From Daphnia carinata (Eukaryota > Arthropoda > Branchiopoda > Diplostraca > Daphniidae), in the NCBI RefSeq assembly GCF_022539665.2, contig NC_081339.1:9111367-9175366 (forward strand): 64,000 nt of DNA. The letters run 5' to 3'. Every line of letters starts with the position of its first letter. Position 1 is the first letter of the stretch. Made by a program: the position numbers and the translations under genes. This document shows positions 33,567 to 45,000 of the stretch, piece after piece. The notes beneath the pieces are model-generated. The model did no database searches. It was given only the letters and a program-made list of their open reading frames with translations, and was not told the origin of the DNA.

Positions 33567-33738
33567 TGTGGTAACCTAGACTAGCGTGGTTACCTCGTAT
33601 TGTGAACAGATAGCTAAGATGAAAGGGAGGCGAACTAAGTCTGACCTTGCTGCGTTTATTTGCGATTTTCAACTGGCGTCCCTCGACCACTAGCAGGCCC
33701 TGTTGCCATGTCTCTGCTATTGGTCTTGGGTTACTACA
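33567..33738 (-). repeat. Gypsy 3' LTR
   Basis: 172 bp, reads TGTAGTAACCC...GGTTACCACA on the minus strand; one mismatch (G/C at AACTGGCGTCC versus AACTGCCGTCC) to the other LTR. Confidence 0.9.
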
Positions 33739-33939
33739 TTTCTCCCCACTTTGATTTAGTAGGACTCAACATATTATTGTTATTTATTTTTTTTTTTTTT
33801 TTTTTTAACATTTCTGCATTACATGGTTTCGAGACTATGTTTGTTTTTCAATACAGCTGCACCCGGTTAAATTTGACAGCGGTCACATTTCACAAATACT
33901 AGGGAGATACAGACGATTGGGAGGTTTCTTGGGCTCCTA

Positions 33940-36900
33940 TTACTTCTTCTTCCCCTGAATTCCTTTCCCTACGTAATGGAGTGGATCTGGGCGTTTTCTT
34001 GGGCGTGTTCCTCGTCTTTGGGGAATGACGATCTCCTGTCGGTCATCGTCTTCATCCGACGGTAAGGGAGGAATGTTGTCCGCATTCGTCCATCCATGGA
34101 AATTTTCTTCATTTTCCTTCAGCGTCTCTACCGGCTCGCTTGGTGGCTCTATGGTTTCGTCCAGTGGCGACAAGCAGCGTGAACTTGAACTGCCCGATTC
34201 CTCTCTTTCCTTGTCTTCAGCTTCGGCTTGGCTGTTATTTTTACTAGTGGTGGCTGGAACTTCCTCATCGGTGAACGTTGCAGGGTCGCCGCAGCCAAAT
34301 TGACGAAAGAACGAACTGTTTCGGGTTAATTGTTTGCCTCGACCGTTTGCCGTTACCATGCTGCCCTTTTTGTTTGAGACCGTCAGCTTGTTAGGGAAGT
34401 ATGGTGGTTCCATTTTGTTTCTGAGTCTGCTATTGTTTCGCAATAAGACGACGTCACCCACATTTATGGTCGAAGGTGTGCGAGTGCGTTTGCTATTTGC
34501 GTAGTCAGCCATTTTCTTTTTTATTTCGTTGTCTCGAAGGCGGGCTTGACGATGATGATCCCCTTGATCGTCAGCGCTTGTTTTTGGAAGTTCCGGTAGT
34601 AGGATTTTTAATTCCCTATTGAACAACAGTTTTGCGGGAGAGAACCCCGTTACCGTGTGAGGGGTAGCTCTGTAGCTCAGCAGAAAGCGGTCTAGGCCGT
34701 ACTTCCAGTTTTTTCCTTCTACTGTGGCTGTTCTAACCATCTTGTTTAGTGGCTGCATTATGCGTTCAACCTCGCCGTTTGCCGGTGCCCATACCGGTGT
34801 AACTCGACGAAGGCGAATTCCCATTTTATCCATGTATGCGGCGAACTCAGCAATGTTGAATGGAGGTCCATTATCAGATCTGATCACTTCAGGGACTCCA
34901 TGTTGAGAGAAGATACGTTCTAACTTCGAGATGGTATTTCTTGCTGACGTGGATTGAACAAGGTGTACTTCAGGATACCGCGAGTAGTCGTCGATGACAA
35001 CAAAGACTTCTTCGTCTGTCGGGAGCGTATCAAAATCCATGCTGAGTTGAGTCCACGGAGCAGAAGGCATCGGAGATGTGATCACTGGCTCTTTAGTGTG
35101 TGATTTTGTGCTTGCTTGGCAGGGGAGGCATCTTTTGGCTGTTTGTTCGACTAGTTTGTTGACCCCTGGGAACCAAATTTTACTGCGGACTAGTGCCTTG
35201 GTCTTCGACTCCCCTTGGTGACCTTGGTGAGCTAGCTGTACTGCTTTTTGTTGGAGCTGTTTTGGGATGCAGATTTTGTTGTTTTTTAGAAGTATTTTCC
35301 CGTCACTGCCCACCGATAACTGCTCCTTGCATTTGTAGTAAGGGGATGTCTTTAGTGCGCCCCAGTTGGCCGTTTTGACTACTTTTATAACTTGCGAGAT
35401 CTCAGAGTCTGTTTTTGATGCCTCTTCTACTTCGGACAGTGTCACGTACTTTGGTAGGGATGATACTACAATGAAGTTTACATGTTGTTCAGCCGATGTG
35501 GTGGCAACTGCGTTTTGATTGTTGTCTAGTGGATGTCGAGATAGATAATCCGCTGGGTTTGTGGCTCCTGGCGTGTGTTGCACTGTCACATTGTAGGGTA
35601 CAAGTTTTAGACTCCAACGCTCCAAGCGGGTGTTGCGGTGGGACATACTATTGTTGAAAAAGCTAACCAATGGTTTGTGGTCACTTAGCACTGTGACCGG
35701 TTGTCCAAAAACGTATATGTGGAAGTGTTGGCATCCCCACAGCACAGCAAGCGCCTCTCTTTCAAGTTGGGAGTATCTTTGTTCAGTTGGGGACAATGAC
35801 TTGCTCGCAAAAGCGATTATGTGGCTGGTGTTATCATTTTTCCGTTGAGTGAGGATTGCTGCTAGACCTATTGGACTGGCATCCACGATGATCTCCGATG
35901 GTAGGTTCGTGTCGAAGTAGGCGAGAATCGGTTTCTTTGCCAGCATTTCTTTCACTTTGCTCACAGCTTGTTCACAGTCGGTTGTCCACTTGTACACTGC
36001 ATCTTTCTTTGTTAGCTCTCTAAGTGGAGCCGTGATGTCGGCAAATCCCGGAACAAATCTTCGAACATAATTCGCCATCCCTAGAAAACTTCGCACGGCC
36101 TCACATGATTCCGGTCTGCTAAGCGACGTCACTGCTTCGATTTTGGTAGGATCTGCTTGAATTCCACTTTTGGAAAAGATGAAGCCAAAAAACTTGACTT
36201 TGTCTTGACGAAACCGGCATTTTGCTGCATTCAAGGTTACGTTGAGACTGTTTAGTCTCGATAACACTGAGTGAAGACGTTTTTCATGTTCCTCTTTATC
36301 TTTTCCCCAAACCAATATATCGTCACTGACGTTTAGGGTACCTTCCAATCCAATAAGTGTTTGTCGTATTGCATTCTGGAATACTTCGGCGGCGGAGTTC
36401 ACTCCAAAAAAGAGACGTTTGTAGCGCCACAGTCCGACGTGGGTGGAGAAAGTTGTGATGAATCGACTAGCTTCATCTAGCTCTAGCTGGTGATAGCCAT
36501 GAGCGAGATCTAGAGCTGAGAACATAGCTGCTCCGTTTAGATCTGAAAGGATGTCATCGAGCGTGGGGGTTGTATGGCGCTCCCTCTGGATTGCTTTGTT
36601 GGCTTGTTTCATATCCACACATATTCGGATTTTGGTTTTGTCGTGCGGCTTTGTGACAACGACTACAGGCGACACCCACGGTGTGGGACCTTCTACCGGT
36701 TCAATTATGTCCATTTCTACTAGATGTTGGAGTTCCAGTTCAGTTGCCTTGCGGAGGTGTAGTGGGATTCGTCGATGGGTATTTGCAACGGGAGTGACAG
36801 AAGTGTCGATGTGTAGCTTGACGGTAAAGTTTTTAAGTTTTCCTATACGTTTGAATAATCCAGGAAACTTGAGTTGCTCTTCCGTGACGTTTGAGTTTTC

Positions 36901-38223
36901 CGGCCGTTCACTGATGGCGTTGGCCATGTTCAGAATCCCGAGGTGTGCTGCTAGTTTGCCGCTCAGTAGGTTCCCATTATCACCCGGGCAAACGAAGACT
37001 GTGCTGTTGACAGAGCACTTGTCATATGAGACCGTGAAATCAAGCTTGCCTAGCAGTGGCAGAGGTTGTGTGGCTCCATAGGTAAAAATTTTGACGGTTG
37101 TTGGGGTTAGTGGTGGACTTCCCAGGCTACTATGTGCCTCTTGATCCAGGAGCGTGACTGTTGAACCTGAGTCTGCGATGACCGACACATGGACATTGTT
37201 GATGCATACGGTGTACAACGAGTTCTTTAGACCTTGGGCTGTTACTTGATAGGTTACCTCTTCTTCAGACTCTGAGTCGAGCACTTCCTTGACATTGACG
37301 TGTTGAGCTTGGTTCTGGATGTCTTGCTTCCAGGCTGACGGGTGAAATGTCTTGGTTTGTTGTTTGAGAGCACTGCGCTTGTTGGGTTTGTCTCCCTTGT
37401 CCACTTGGTTTGGTCTCTCTCGTCGAGTTGAACGGCAGAGCTGTTCAAAGTGGTGTATGTTCAGGCAGTTTTGGCACTGATGAAACCGGGCTGGGCACAA
37501 AGACAACTGGGTGTGGAAGTTTCCCCCACAGAAACTGCAAGTGCGATTTTCCGAGGGTTGTGTAGTTTTCCGATTGTAGGTCTTGTGCTGATGTTGGTTG
37601 CGAGTTGAATGTTTGTGCTGTAGCGCAAAGACAGCTTGCTCTGTCTCCTTTTCCATGACGTCGGCCTGGTTAGCGGCCGCTTCGAGAGCTCTGGCTTTGT
37701 TCAACGCCATCTCCAGCGTCATGGCTGGTTTTTCTAGTATTTTTCTTCGCAGATCAGTAGAAGTGCAACCAATTGTTAACTGTGCCTTGACTTCTCTGTC
37801 TTTGTCTGGAAAGTTGCAATACCTAGCTATTTGTTGCAATCGTGTGTGATATGCGTCGATAGTCTCACCGATGTGTTGTCTTGCCTGACGGAAAGTGAAG
37901 ATCTCGAAGTCAGTGTTGACTCTGGGGATAAAGTGGTCATTCAGAGCTCGTAATGCCGCTTCATAAGCTGTTTCGTTAATGGCAGCGTCGTTGGCTGTGG
38001 CCTGAACTTTTACTCTAATTGTCGAGTCCAAAGTTTCAAAAATCTCAAATACTTTTTCGCCACCATAGTGGATAAGTAATGCCTTTTTACGTGCATCATC
38101 TGTGATGTTTAGAGCGGCTAAAAAATTGACGAATCGATTCACCCATTTTGACCAACGGACCCCGATTGAGGTGTGATCTTCATCCACATCAAATGGTGGA
38201 AAAGAAGGCATGGAGGTAGCCAT
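33940..38223 (-). CDS. Gypsy gag-pol polyprotein, intact 1427-codon ORF
   Basis: The ATG at 38223 is chosen because upstream in-frame codons lack ATG. Domains in order: gag (about residues 1-215); Cys/His knuckles CSFCGGNFHTQLSLC and CQNCLNIHHFEQLC (about 230-265); aspartic protease with VIADSGSTVTLLD (about 350); reverse transcriptase about 490-670 with FSALDLAHGYHQ and a catalytic box VSDDILVWG; RNase H about 750-870 (VDASPIGLAAIL); integrase with an HHCC finger (HQGHQG...CLPCQ, about 1000-1045) and D, D, E core residues (LSMDFDT, IRSDNGPP, ANGEVERI). Gag and pol are fused in one frame. No stops or frameshifts, so this copy may be competent. Confidence 0.95.
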   Translation of the reverse strand: MATSMPSFPPFDVDEDHTSIGVRWSKWVNRFVNFLAALNITDDARKKALLIHYGGEKVFEIFETLDSTIRVKVQATANDAAINETAYEAALRALNDHFIPRVNTDFEIFTFRQARQHIGETIDAYHTRLQQIARYCNFPDKDREVKAQLTIGCTSTDLRRKILEKPAMTLEMALNKARALEAAANQADVMEKETEQAVFALQHKHSTRNQHQHKTYNRKTTQPSENRTCSFCGGNFHTQLSLCPARFHQCQNCLNIHHFEQLCRSTRRERPNQVDKGDKPNKRSALKQQTKTFHPSAWKQDIQNQAQHVNVKEVLDSESEEEVTYQVTAQGLKNSLYTVCINNVHVSVIADSGSTVTLLDQEAHSSLGSPPLTPTTVKIFTYGATQPLPLLGKLDFTVSYDKCSVNSTVFVCPGDNGNLLSGKLAAHLGILNMANAISERPENSNVTEEQLKFPGLFKRIGKLKNFTVKLHIDTSVTPVANTHRRIPLHLRKATELELQHLVEMDIIEPVEGPTPWVSPVVVVTKPHDKTKIRICVDMKQANKAIQRERHTTPTLDDILSDLNGAAMFSALDLAHGYHQLELDEASRFITTFSTHVGLWRYKRLFFGVNSAAEVFQNAIRQTLIGLEGTLNVSDDILVWGKDKEEHEKRLHSVLSRLNSLNVTLNAAKCRFRQDKVKFFGFIFSKSGIQADPTKIEAVTSLSRPESCEAVRSFLGMANYVRRFVPGFADITAPLRELTKKDAVYKWTTDCEQAVSKVKEMLAKKPILAYFDTNLPSEIIVDASPIGLAAILTQRKNDNTSHIIAFASKSLSPTEQRYSQLEREALAVLWGCQHFHIYVFGQPVTVLSDHKPLVSFFNNSMSHRNTRLERWSLKLVPYNVTVQHTPGATNPADYLSRHPLDNNQNAVATTSAEQHVNFIVVSSLPKYVTLSEVEEASKTDSEISQVIKVVKTANWGALKTSPYYKCKEQLSVGSDGKILLKNNKICIPKQLQQKAVQLAHQGHQGESKTKALVRSKIWFPGVNKLVEQTAKRCLPCQASTKSHTKEPVITSPMPSAPWTQLSMDFDTLPTDEEVFVVIDDYSRYPEVHLVQSTSARNTISKLERIFSQHGVPEVIRSDNGPPFNIAEFAAYMDKMGIRLRRVTPVWAPANGEVERIMQPLNKMVRTATVEGKNWKYGLDRFLLSYRATPHTVTGFSPAKLLFNRELKILLPELPKTSADDQGDHHRQARLRDNEIKKKMADYANSKRTRTPSTINVGDVVLLRNNSRLRNKMEPPYFPNKLTVSNKKGSMVTANGRGKQLTRNSSFFRQFGCGDPATFTDEEVPATTSKNNSQAEAEDKEREESGSSSSRCLSPLDETIEPPSEPVETLKENEENFHGWTNADNIPPLPSDEDDDRQEIVIPQRRGTRPRKRPDPLHYVGKGIQGKKK

Positions 38224-38341
38224 CTTGGACACGCGATGAGAGTGGCACTTTTAGACGAATAGTGATTGTAGTTCACTTGCACTTTGATTTGTACACGGAA
38301 GAGGAAAGTTCGAAAAGAAAAAAAAAATACCTCGTCGCCAA

Positions 38342-38513
38342 TGTGGTAACCTAGACTAGCGTGGTTACCTCGTATTGTGAACAGATAGCTAAGATGAAAG
38401 GGAGGCGAACTAAGTCTGACCTTGCTGCGTTTATTTGCGATTTTCAACTGCCGTCCCTCGACCACTAGCAGGCCCTGTTGCCATGTCTCTGCTATTGGTC
38501 TTGGGTTACTACA
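38342..38513 (-). repeat. Gypsy 5' LTR
   Basis: 172 bp partner of 33567-33738; the GCTACC duplication follows at 38514-38519. Confidence 0.9.
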
Positions 38514-38624
38514 GCTACCAATCGACATCGACATTGGCCAGCACGTCGGCCAGCGAGTCTACTTCATGCTACCGGCAGATCATCAAGTACATTGCACATT
38601 TGTGGCGGAAGAGTAAGCGACGTA

Positions 38625-39776
38625 GAGGAGGGTGGGCGCAATTGGAACACGCGGCAATTGAAACAAAAATTCTACCACTTAAAGTACGTAAGAGATTTGG
38701 TTTAAAAAATTTGAACTAACGGGAATTAGGGTTCTACATTTTTAGAAAAAATTGGAGGCTTTAGAATTTAAAAGTTTTCGAATTATCCCAGAAAATTGTT
38801 TTTTGGCTGTCCATTTGTTGTTTTTTTGCAGACAATTTTTTCGTTTTCACACTGAAAACGATGGAGAAAATCATTAAAAAAGGTCTCCAATCATTCGTCA
38901 TTCATTAAGCTATAAGTTGATCACATTAATTTTTTTCTAGTCTCTGCTTAACTTTATCACCTATAAAAATTAAAACTCCGAGAAGACCCATGGTCGGAGC
39001 AATTGGAACACCTTGTTCCAATTGCGACCCTTCCGTATGCGTGTCTCCTTTACTGTAGTCTGGCAACGGTGTTCCCTACGCAGCGTATTAGCAGAGCTCT
39101 TTTTTCAATTATTGTTTATTTTGTGTTTTATTTCGTCTGCTGGGTGGCTGGCATTTATCGTCTGCCACAATGTTTTGTGCTTTTATTTACAACGTTGACG
39201 AAAGAAATTAAATTTTAAAAATTAAATTAAGGACATTAACAACAATTATGATGTAAGGCCGGACATGCAATATTCGATTATAAAAATTTGATCTCCATAC
39301 TATTAACCGTTCTTTGGATTACTAACGGTGTTCAGAACCTAATTCAGAAAACTACTAAAATTAATTAAATAATATTTATTTACTATAGAAACTTATAAAA
39401 CATCTTAAAAAATAAAGATTAAAATTCTCTATATTACTGTAAAAATTCATCAAAATACGTATCCCAGATTCTGAGATATCGTCATTTTAGTTTTTTCGTA
39501 AAACCGGGAGCTCTCTTATGGGAAAACCCACGTTTCAACTGCCCAGACGCCCTGTTTCAATTGCCGAGTAGAATTGGCAATTGAAACAACTTGAGGTACC
39601 TCCGGTTTTTTACTCATAGCACACATTAAACTTTGCCGAACCCACCCAAAAAAAATACGGTTATGTAGCTGACATAACTGGCTACAAATCTATATATTTT
39701 TTACTTTACTTGGACGATTTTTGTAATCGTACGGAACAAAAATAAGTTTTGTGTTCCAACCACGCCCACCCTCCCC
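38625..39776. mobile_element. TA-flanked MITE inserted in the calcium-channel exon
   Basis: A 1.15 kb segment bounded by inverted termini GAGGAGGGTGGGCGCAATTG (left) and, read inward from the right, GGGGAGGGTGGGCGTGGTTG, both continuing GAACAC. TA lies on both sides (38623-38624 and 39777-39778). Removing the segment plus one TA restores the host reading frame, which supports the boundaries. The interior is AT-rich with no transposase and includes a 13 bp hairpin (39553-39565 with 39576-39588). TA duplication suggests Tc1/mariner-type mobilisation. Confidence 0.75.
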
Positions 39777-39862
39777 TATACTCCAAAGATACAGAGCCTA
39801 CCGCACCCGGAAGAAGCTGCAACAGCAACGCCTAGCATTCCAATGCAAGGCTGAACAGAGAG

Positions 39863-40689
39863 GTAAAAGATATTAGCTGATGTCATGATAGATCCGGATC
39901 AATAACTGTACAATACAATGCGGTCCATTGTGACCGATCGTAACAGGTCTAGAGGATGTCATTCGAGTGCTAAGGGCAGCCATTTTTTCTTCTTTTTTCC
40001 AACTCTTGGGTTGTATAGGAGTCTGCCGGTGAGTTTGTCGCCGTCCGGGTCCTACACAACTCCTGCGCCCTGCTAGACAAACATTGTATGCTGCTAACAG
40101 ACACTTACACCGCCAAGTTTTCGTCTCAATAGCCTATGCCAAGTGGGCTAAATTCCTGTAGGCCTATATTAAAATTTTGTAAGAATTTGCTCGCACGGAA
40201 TTCTGAAAAGAGTCTCAGAGCACTAAAACCTTGACATATTGCCCATGCAGTTTCTTCATTTTCGTTCAGCCAGTCTTTTCCACAATAACATTTTATAGAT
40301 TTTCACGCTTGTTACAAGGTGTAGGTTTAATCACCCTCATTTCTACAGACCAGATATTAAGTATGGCGTTTTATCAGTTCGGCCAACATGCCATTCAATA
40401 ATTCGATTCATGAATTTTAAATACTAGTAGAGATGCAGGAGATGTTTGCAAAGCGTCTGATTAGTCTACAATTTACGAATTTCTTTACCTTCTATTTTTA
40501 CCAATTGAAACCTGTCAAAATCGAATTTTACAACCCCACGCAGTTACGCCATACCCAGCTACCCTTCCGTACCTGAGAAGTCCTAGTCTTCTACGAGCAA
40601 TTCTGTGCCACTATTGGTTCGTATTAGAACACCACAGAAGCAATGAAGTATTATGTAGCTTACTAAAATGAAGCTGCTCCGTCTTACAC
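39863..40689. other. Spacer segment with a decayed tRNA-Leu-like sequence
   Basis: Follows the calcium-channel exon donor. An exon-like stretch at about 40019-40140 is unrecognised. A tRNA-Leu remnant is at 40313-40392 (listed). Otherwise nothing seen. Confidence 0.4.
40313..40392 (-). pseudogene. Highly decayed tRNA-Leu-like sequence
   Basis: Minus strand resembles the tRNA-Leu repeats of the arms (GGCCGAACTG, then ACGCC, then a partly kept T-arm and TTGTAACAAG end) with many mismatches. It is a distant member of the same tandem family. Confidence 0.4.
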
Positions 40690-40990
40690 ACTGAACCTAC
40701 ACCTATTTACCACAACGAAGCTTCAAAGTACTATTCTACCTCAAGCGGCCACACCACACCTGCCCCGTTTTACTGTTGCGTGTCCAGGTACTACACAAGT
40801 AGAACACTGACGAATCACTCTAAGACGCCCAAGTACTGTTTGACTGCAGACTATTGCCAAACAGAGGCTTTGCGTTATACTGCGTCACCAAGGCAGCTGA
40901 ATACTTCGCCACCACCCAGCTACTACACCGAGGCTTAGATGTATTATCCCGACGCAAGCCACTACACTGACATAGCCCTGATATAGTACG
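40690..40990 (+). pseudogene. Decayed Tyr/Thr-rich structural-protein gene
   Basis: Broken frames encode TEPTPIYHNEASKYYSTSS and PSYYTEA-like units with stops, the repeat style of Daphnia YYTT proteins and of the small ORFs at 28468 and 49634. No intact ORF. Confidence 0.45.
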
Positions 40991-42054
40991 AGCTTCGAAA
41001 TATTTTTTTAATAGCTGGATGATGATGAAAGTACTTGTCAGTTTACTATGTATCAGTTGTTTCTTTCGCCATTGCATCATTCATTTATCACAGTCGTTCC
41101 CGATCGAAATTCTGATTTCAAAATGAGATGGCTCCTACATCAATGTTCCCGTTAATCGTTCCTGTGTAATTTCGTTTTCCTTACAATACGAATGCAGAAA
41201 ATAATCGTGGCAATCTGACACCCCGGTGGCGTTCTGCATTTCTGGTATGCGTGATGTGTTATTTCATAAACGTTTACTCCAAAAATGTTTTATGTCACCC
41301 AAGCATTTATGGAAATGTAAATCCAACGAGGTTCACTGGGCTGCAGCCTTGTAGGTTTCACCCGCACAGCATTGACGGTGTTCTGGCGTATATGGTATGT
41401 GAATCGACAAATTTCATCAAAATCGCTAGCGTATCACTGTGTTTTCGTCCTGTCTGCACGTTTGGCTTGCCATGCGTCTTTGCTAAAACTCTTAGTAATA
41501 AAACTGTGTCTTTCCAACACTTGCACTCCAACTATTGCAAAAGGATTCTAAAAAATTTCTTCGTGAAGCATTTAGATTTTGGCAGATTTGTAATACTGAC
41601 GTCTCACCGATTTTGCTGCAATGCAAATACTGAAAGGAAATATCTTCTTTTTTTTAGTTTTCCTTTAAATCGCTGCAGTTCGTACGAATATGCTTTTCAA
41701 CCGAACTTTTTTCATTTTGATCTTTAATGCCACGGATTTAAGGTGAAGCTTTCGTCGCTCATACTTAATAAATTTCACACGGTAGTGTAAGCTTCCTTCG
41801 GCTACGTTTGCCTCCAGGAAACAGTCAGTTCTCTTCGACGGATAAAAAAAAGTTGAACAAAAATGTCTTTGTATTCAACTTAATAGAACCTGGAAAATAA
41901 TATAGCCAGCAACTACAACAAGGAAAGAAGAGGCTAAAATGGAAAACTGGAAATGTTGGAAAAATCAAACAATTTGAAAACAATTTAAAATGTTCGTCGT
42001 CCTCATAAATCGTGTAAGGCAATCTTTCAAAAATTACAGTGTTTTCACCTTCGA
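40991..42054. other. Spacer segment without a recognised gene
   Basis: Includes a 158-codon open frame (41251-41727) with atypical composition and no recognisable motif, which I regard as chance. An ATG at about 41024 gives a short hydrophobic start, MKVLVSLLCISCF, also unassigned. Confidence 0.35.
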
Positions 42055-45000
42055 TTAAATCAACTGTGAAAAAGTAGTGAACATTTCGGAATTAACATTT
42101 TCTAGCTTCGAGACTTGGTCGGAGGCGACTTGATGAACTTGTTGCCTCAAACAGTCCAGAATCCTTTCCACTAGGCTTCCCAGTTCAGAGTCAATGTCAG
42201 CTACCATTTTTTTCTGAAATTGATTAAATTCTTCAACGTCGATGTCTTTAGCTCTTGGGACTTCAGAGCTGTCGCGATTCTCCAGGCCCAATAGGAATTC
42301 GCTAATGCAGGTGACAATGACGCGTATCAATCTCATTCGCATCTCGTAATCATTGAAAATCGGTTCCATCAAGCGAATTACTTTATCAGCCAATTCTTGA
42401 GTCAGCAATATTCCCTCCTTTCGTTGAATCTCGTTAAGCTTCAACGAGATTTCCTCGACGATTCTATTGACCCATTTGTGCCCTTCTGTAGTCCAATCAG
42501 AAATCAATTCTTTCAACTTCTCTTTAACGAAATGCTGGGATGTTTCGAGTCCGTGCAGTTCGTTGAATTGGGTCAGCGCCTTTCGAATGTCGGTCAAGTT
42601 TTTGGTGACGCATTTCTTGGTTTTTCCTAGTACAAAGATGCCAACATCTAGTAAAAGGTAATGGAGTTGGCTGTGAAAGTAGAACTCGGTTTGGTGGTTG
42701 ACCCATCCAGTCACCTCTGCGATCCTTCCTGGTGGTGTTTCATGCCCTTTGTTTGTTTGACCTCTGTTTTGTCGTTTCCATCTTACTAGATCGACAGCCA
42801 AATTGATTGCCTTTCTAAAATCTTCATTTTCAGTCGATTTATATAATTTGTAAAGTGCTTTGATCATTTCGTTTGGCTCCATTTTTCCCATGGCACTCCT
42901 AAGCCTTTGGCGCATGAAATTTGACCAGGTGAAATTGCTGTGCGTCATGATGGTCGTTATGGCGTACAAAATGTCCGATACCCCTCCCATTAACAATAAA
43001 TCCTTGCTTAATCCAAAGGACAGCATTTTACCGTGAATAAGGTAATTTCCAACAGCGATCTAAGCTACACCAACAACACCGGCGAACGTTGCCCCCAAAT
43101 ATGATATCCAGGACCTTTCTCAATCTTTAATGTCAACAACGTGATTGAATCCTAAAAGATCGAAGATATAAAGTTCCGTAGAAATGTTATTTGTGTTTGG
43201 AATCTTCCGAATATCCATTTCGATAAGATCGAGAAAAAAGTCAGATTTTTTCATCCTCGGAGCGTAAACAGCTTGGTGGCTTTTCAGAAACTTCCCGACA
43301 CAGTCACGGTCGTCTTCATCTTCAATGTCTTTAGTTTCCTCTTCAATGAGTTTTGCATCTTCAGTCACTCGAGCACCATAGATGACGTGGGCAGCCATCA
43401 AATGGCCAAGCATATCTCGATAGGGTTTCAATGGAAGCAAATTTATGGCTTTCAAACAATTGGGCTCTTTGTCAGCCTCTAGCCATTGACGTTTAACTAT
43501 TTCAGCGACGAAAATTCTACTTATTACACGCATGACAGGTTTCTCGTAAGCAGGACATTCGGGATAGCTGAATTTTTGGTAGTTGGACCATAACTCGCCA
43601 TTCGAATCGATGATTTGCTGATCAGTCAACGCCTTCCAAACGCAGTTACGTTCGCTATTCGGAATTATAATAGCCCGCGTTAAATCATCCTTCCCCATTG
43701 GGAAAGAAGGTTTCAAATTGACGGTTTCAAGTTTTTTAAGGTTAAGCTGTGCAATTTTGTTAAATTCGAATTTCTCCTTTTGGCAACGATATTGATCGCC
43801 AAATTGTTTAATAACGTACTCTTTACTGAACATGATTTTCTTTTGTTTCAGTAAGTCGTCCATGTTGTCGTAAATGGGATTACACAGCACGTTCAGACAG
43901 TTGTTTTCGCCATCAAAAGAATCCAATCCGAACTGAAAGTCTTCGATTTTGATCCGATCTTCTCGATTCAGTATTTTGCTGTTCAGTTTACTTGATTCGT
44001 CGTCGCATTCGGATTCCAAAACGATGACGCAGTTCATTTGAGGACATAATCCACCTTTCAAAGCTTGAAGTGCACCTTCTTTCCTCAGCTCCTCCCAGAA
44101 CGCTTTTCTCGTGCACGGGATCACATGTTCTTTTTTCAGTTTTTTCTCGATCTGCTCTTCTGCCAAATTTCCCCAAAGACAGACTTTAAATTGTCCTTCA
44201 GTTTCTGGATTCCGTATTCATTGGCTACTTGCTGAATGATAGCGTCTCCATTAGGGATTATATCGATGTCGTTGAACCGACAGCTGATACACTTCTTTTC
44301 TATCAATAGTTGAAACAGTTTGTCCGCCCTTTTGGGACAAATTTTGGTTTTTGTTCAGGTTTACACTTTGTTTTTCCTTTTTTTTGGAAACGCACAAAAT
44401 CTAATTCGATTTTCTGTAGCAATGTTCAGCTTTGTTAATAAAGCTCTTTTCTTCTTTTTCTTCCTTTCCAGCTTCCTTGAGATTAGAAGCTGAGCAATAA
44501 TGACTGCCTAATAGAGTTCGGACGAACCGATGAAATATTCCAGGATTTTCATGATATTGTCTTTTTGTTGTTTATAGGCGTCGACGACGCAGAATGACGG
44601 GGCTGGGTCAGGCGTTGCATGGGCGATTTTACGGTAAAAGGACAAGTGCATGTCTATGTCGTTTCTCAAAATAGTTTCGCATTTTTGTAAAATTTGAATG
44701 AATTTAATTTTGTTTTCTTTAAAATCTTCTTTAATCAAAATGAATGAAAAGTAGTAATGAGCAGCAGGATAAAAATCACTGTCCTTTGAATCAATGACGC
44801 GTTTCAGAATTTCACCTGCTTCCGACAGTGATGGCTTTTGCAGAGCCAGATGTTTGGCTACGTCGGTGGATCGAACTGGCGCCATCCAACTGCAGTCTCT
44901 TGTGCTGTTTTCTGGCAGTCCAAGCCCAGCACGAAAATTGCGGAGTAATTCAACATAAGAGGAATGAGCAACTTTCAAATGCTCCTCTGTTTGGTCAAGC

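Larger units (their letters stand above)
33567..38513 (-). mobile_element. Gypsy-type LTR retrotransposon, probably young
   Basis: A 4947 bp element on the minus strand with 172 bp LTRs (33567-33738 and 38342-38513) that differ at one position, a 6 bp target duplication GCTACC (33561-33566 and 38514-38519), a primer-binding-site-like TTGGCGACGAGG next to the 5' LTR (38330-38341) and a purine tract before the 3' LTR (33739-33752). It holds one long gag-pol ORF. Near-identical LTRs and an intact ORF imply recent insertion. The target is a host calcium-channel exon. Confidence 0.95.
33456..39862 (+). pseudogene. T-type (Cav3) calcium-channel exon split by two transposons
   Basis: Three pieces, 33456-33566, 38520-38624 and 39779-39862, join in frame once the Gypsy element (with one GCTACC copy) and the MITE (with one TA copy) are excluded. 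They give a 300 nt exon with an acceptor (TTTAAAAG) and a donor (GTAAAA). The product starts [20 protein letters not shown], the end of the IS6 pore helix of T-type alpha-1 subunits. It continues with the conserved [17 protein letters not shown] and IIKYIAHLWRKSKRR of the I-II linker gating brake, then a basic Gln-rich stretch (LQRYRAYRTRKKLQQQR). Neighbouring channel exons are not recognised here, so it may be an isolated fragment. With the two insertions it cannot be spliced normally unless both are removed. Confidence 0.8.

Noticed and set aside
41251-41727. 158-codon open frame in the spacer
   Set aside because: Cys/Phe/His-rich with no recognisable motif or homologous pattern, in AT-rich DNA with no splice or promoter support; treated as chance.
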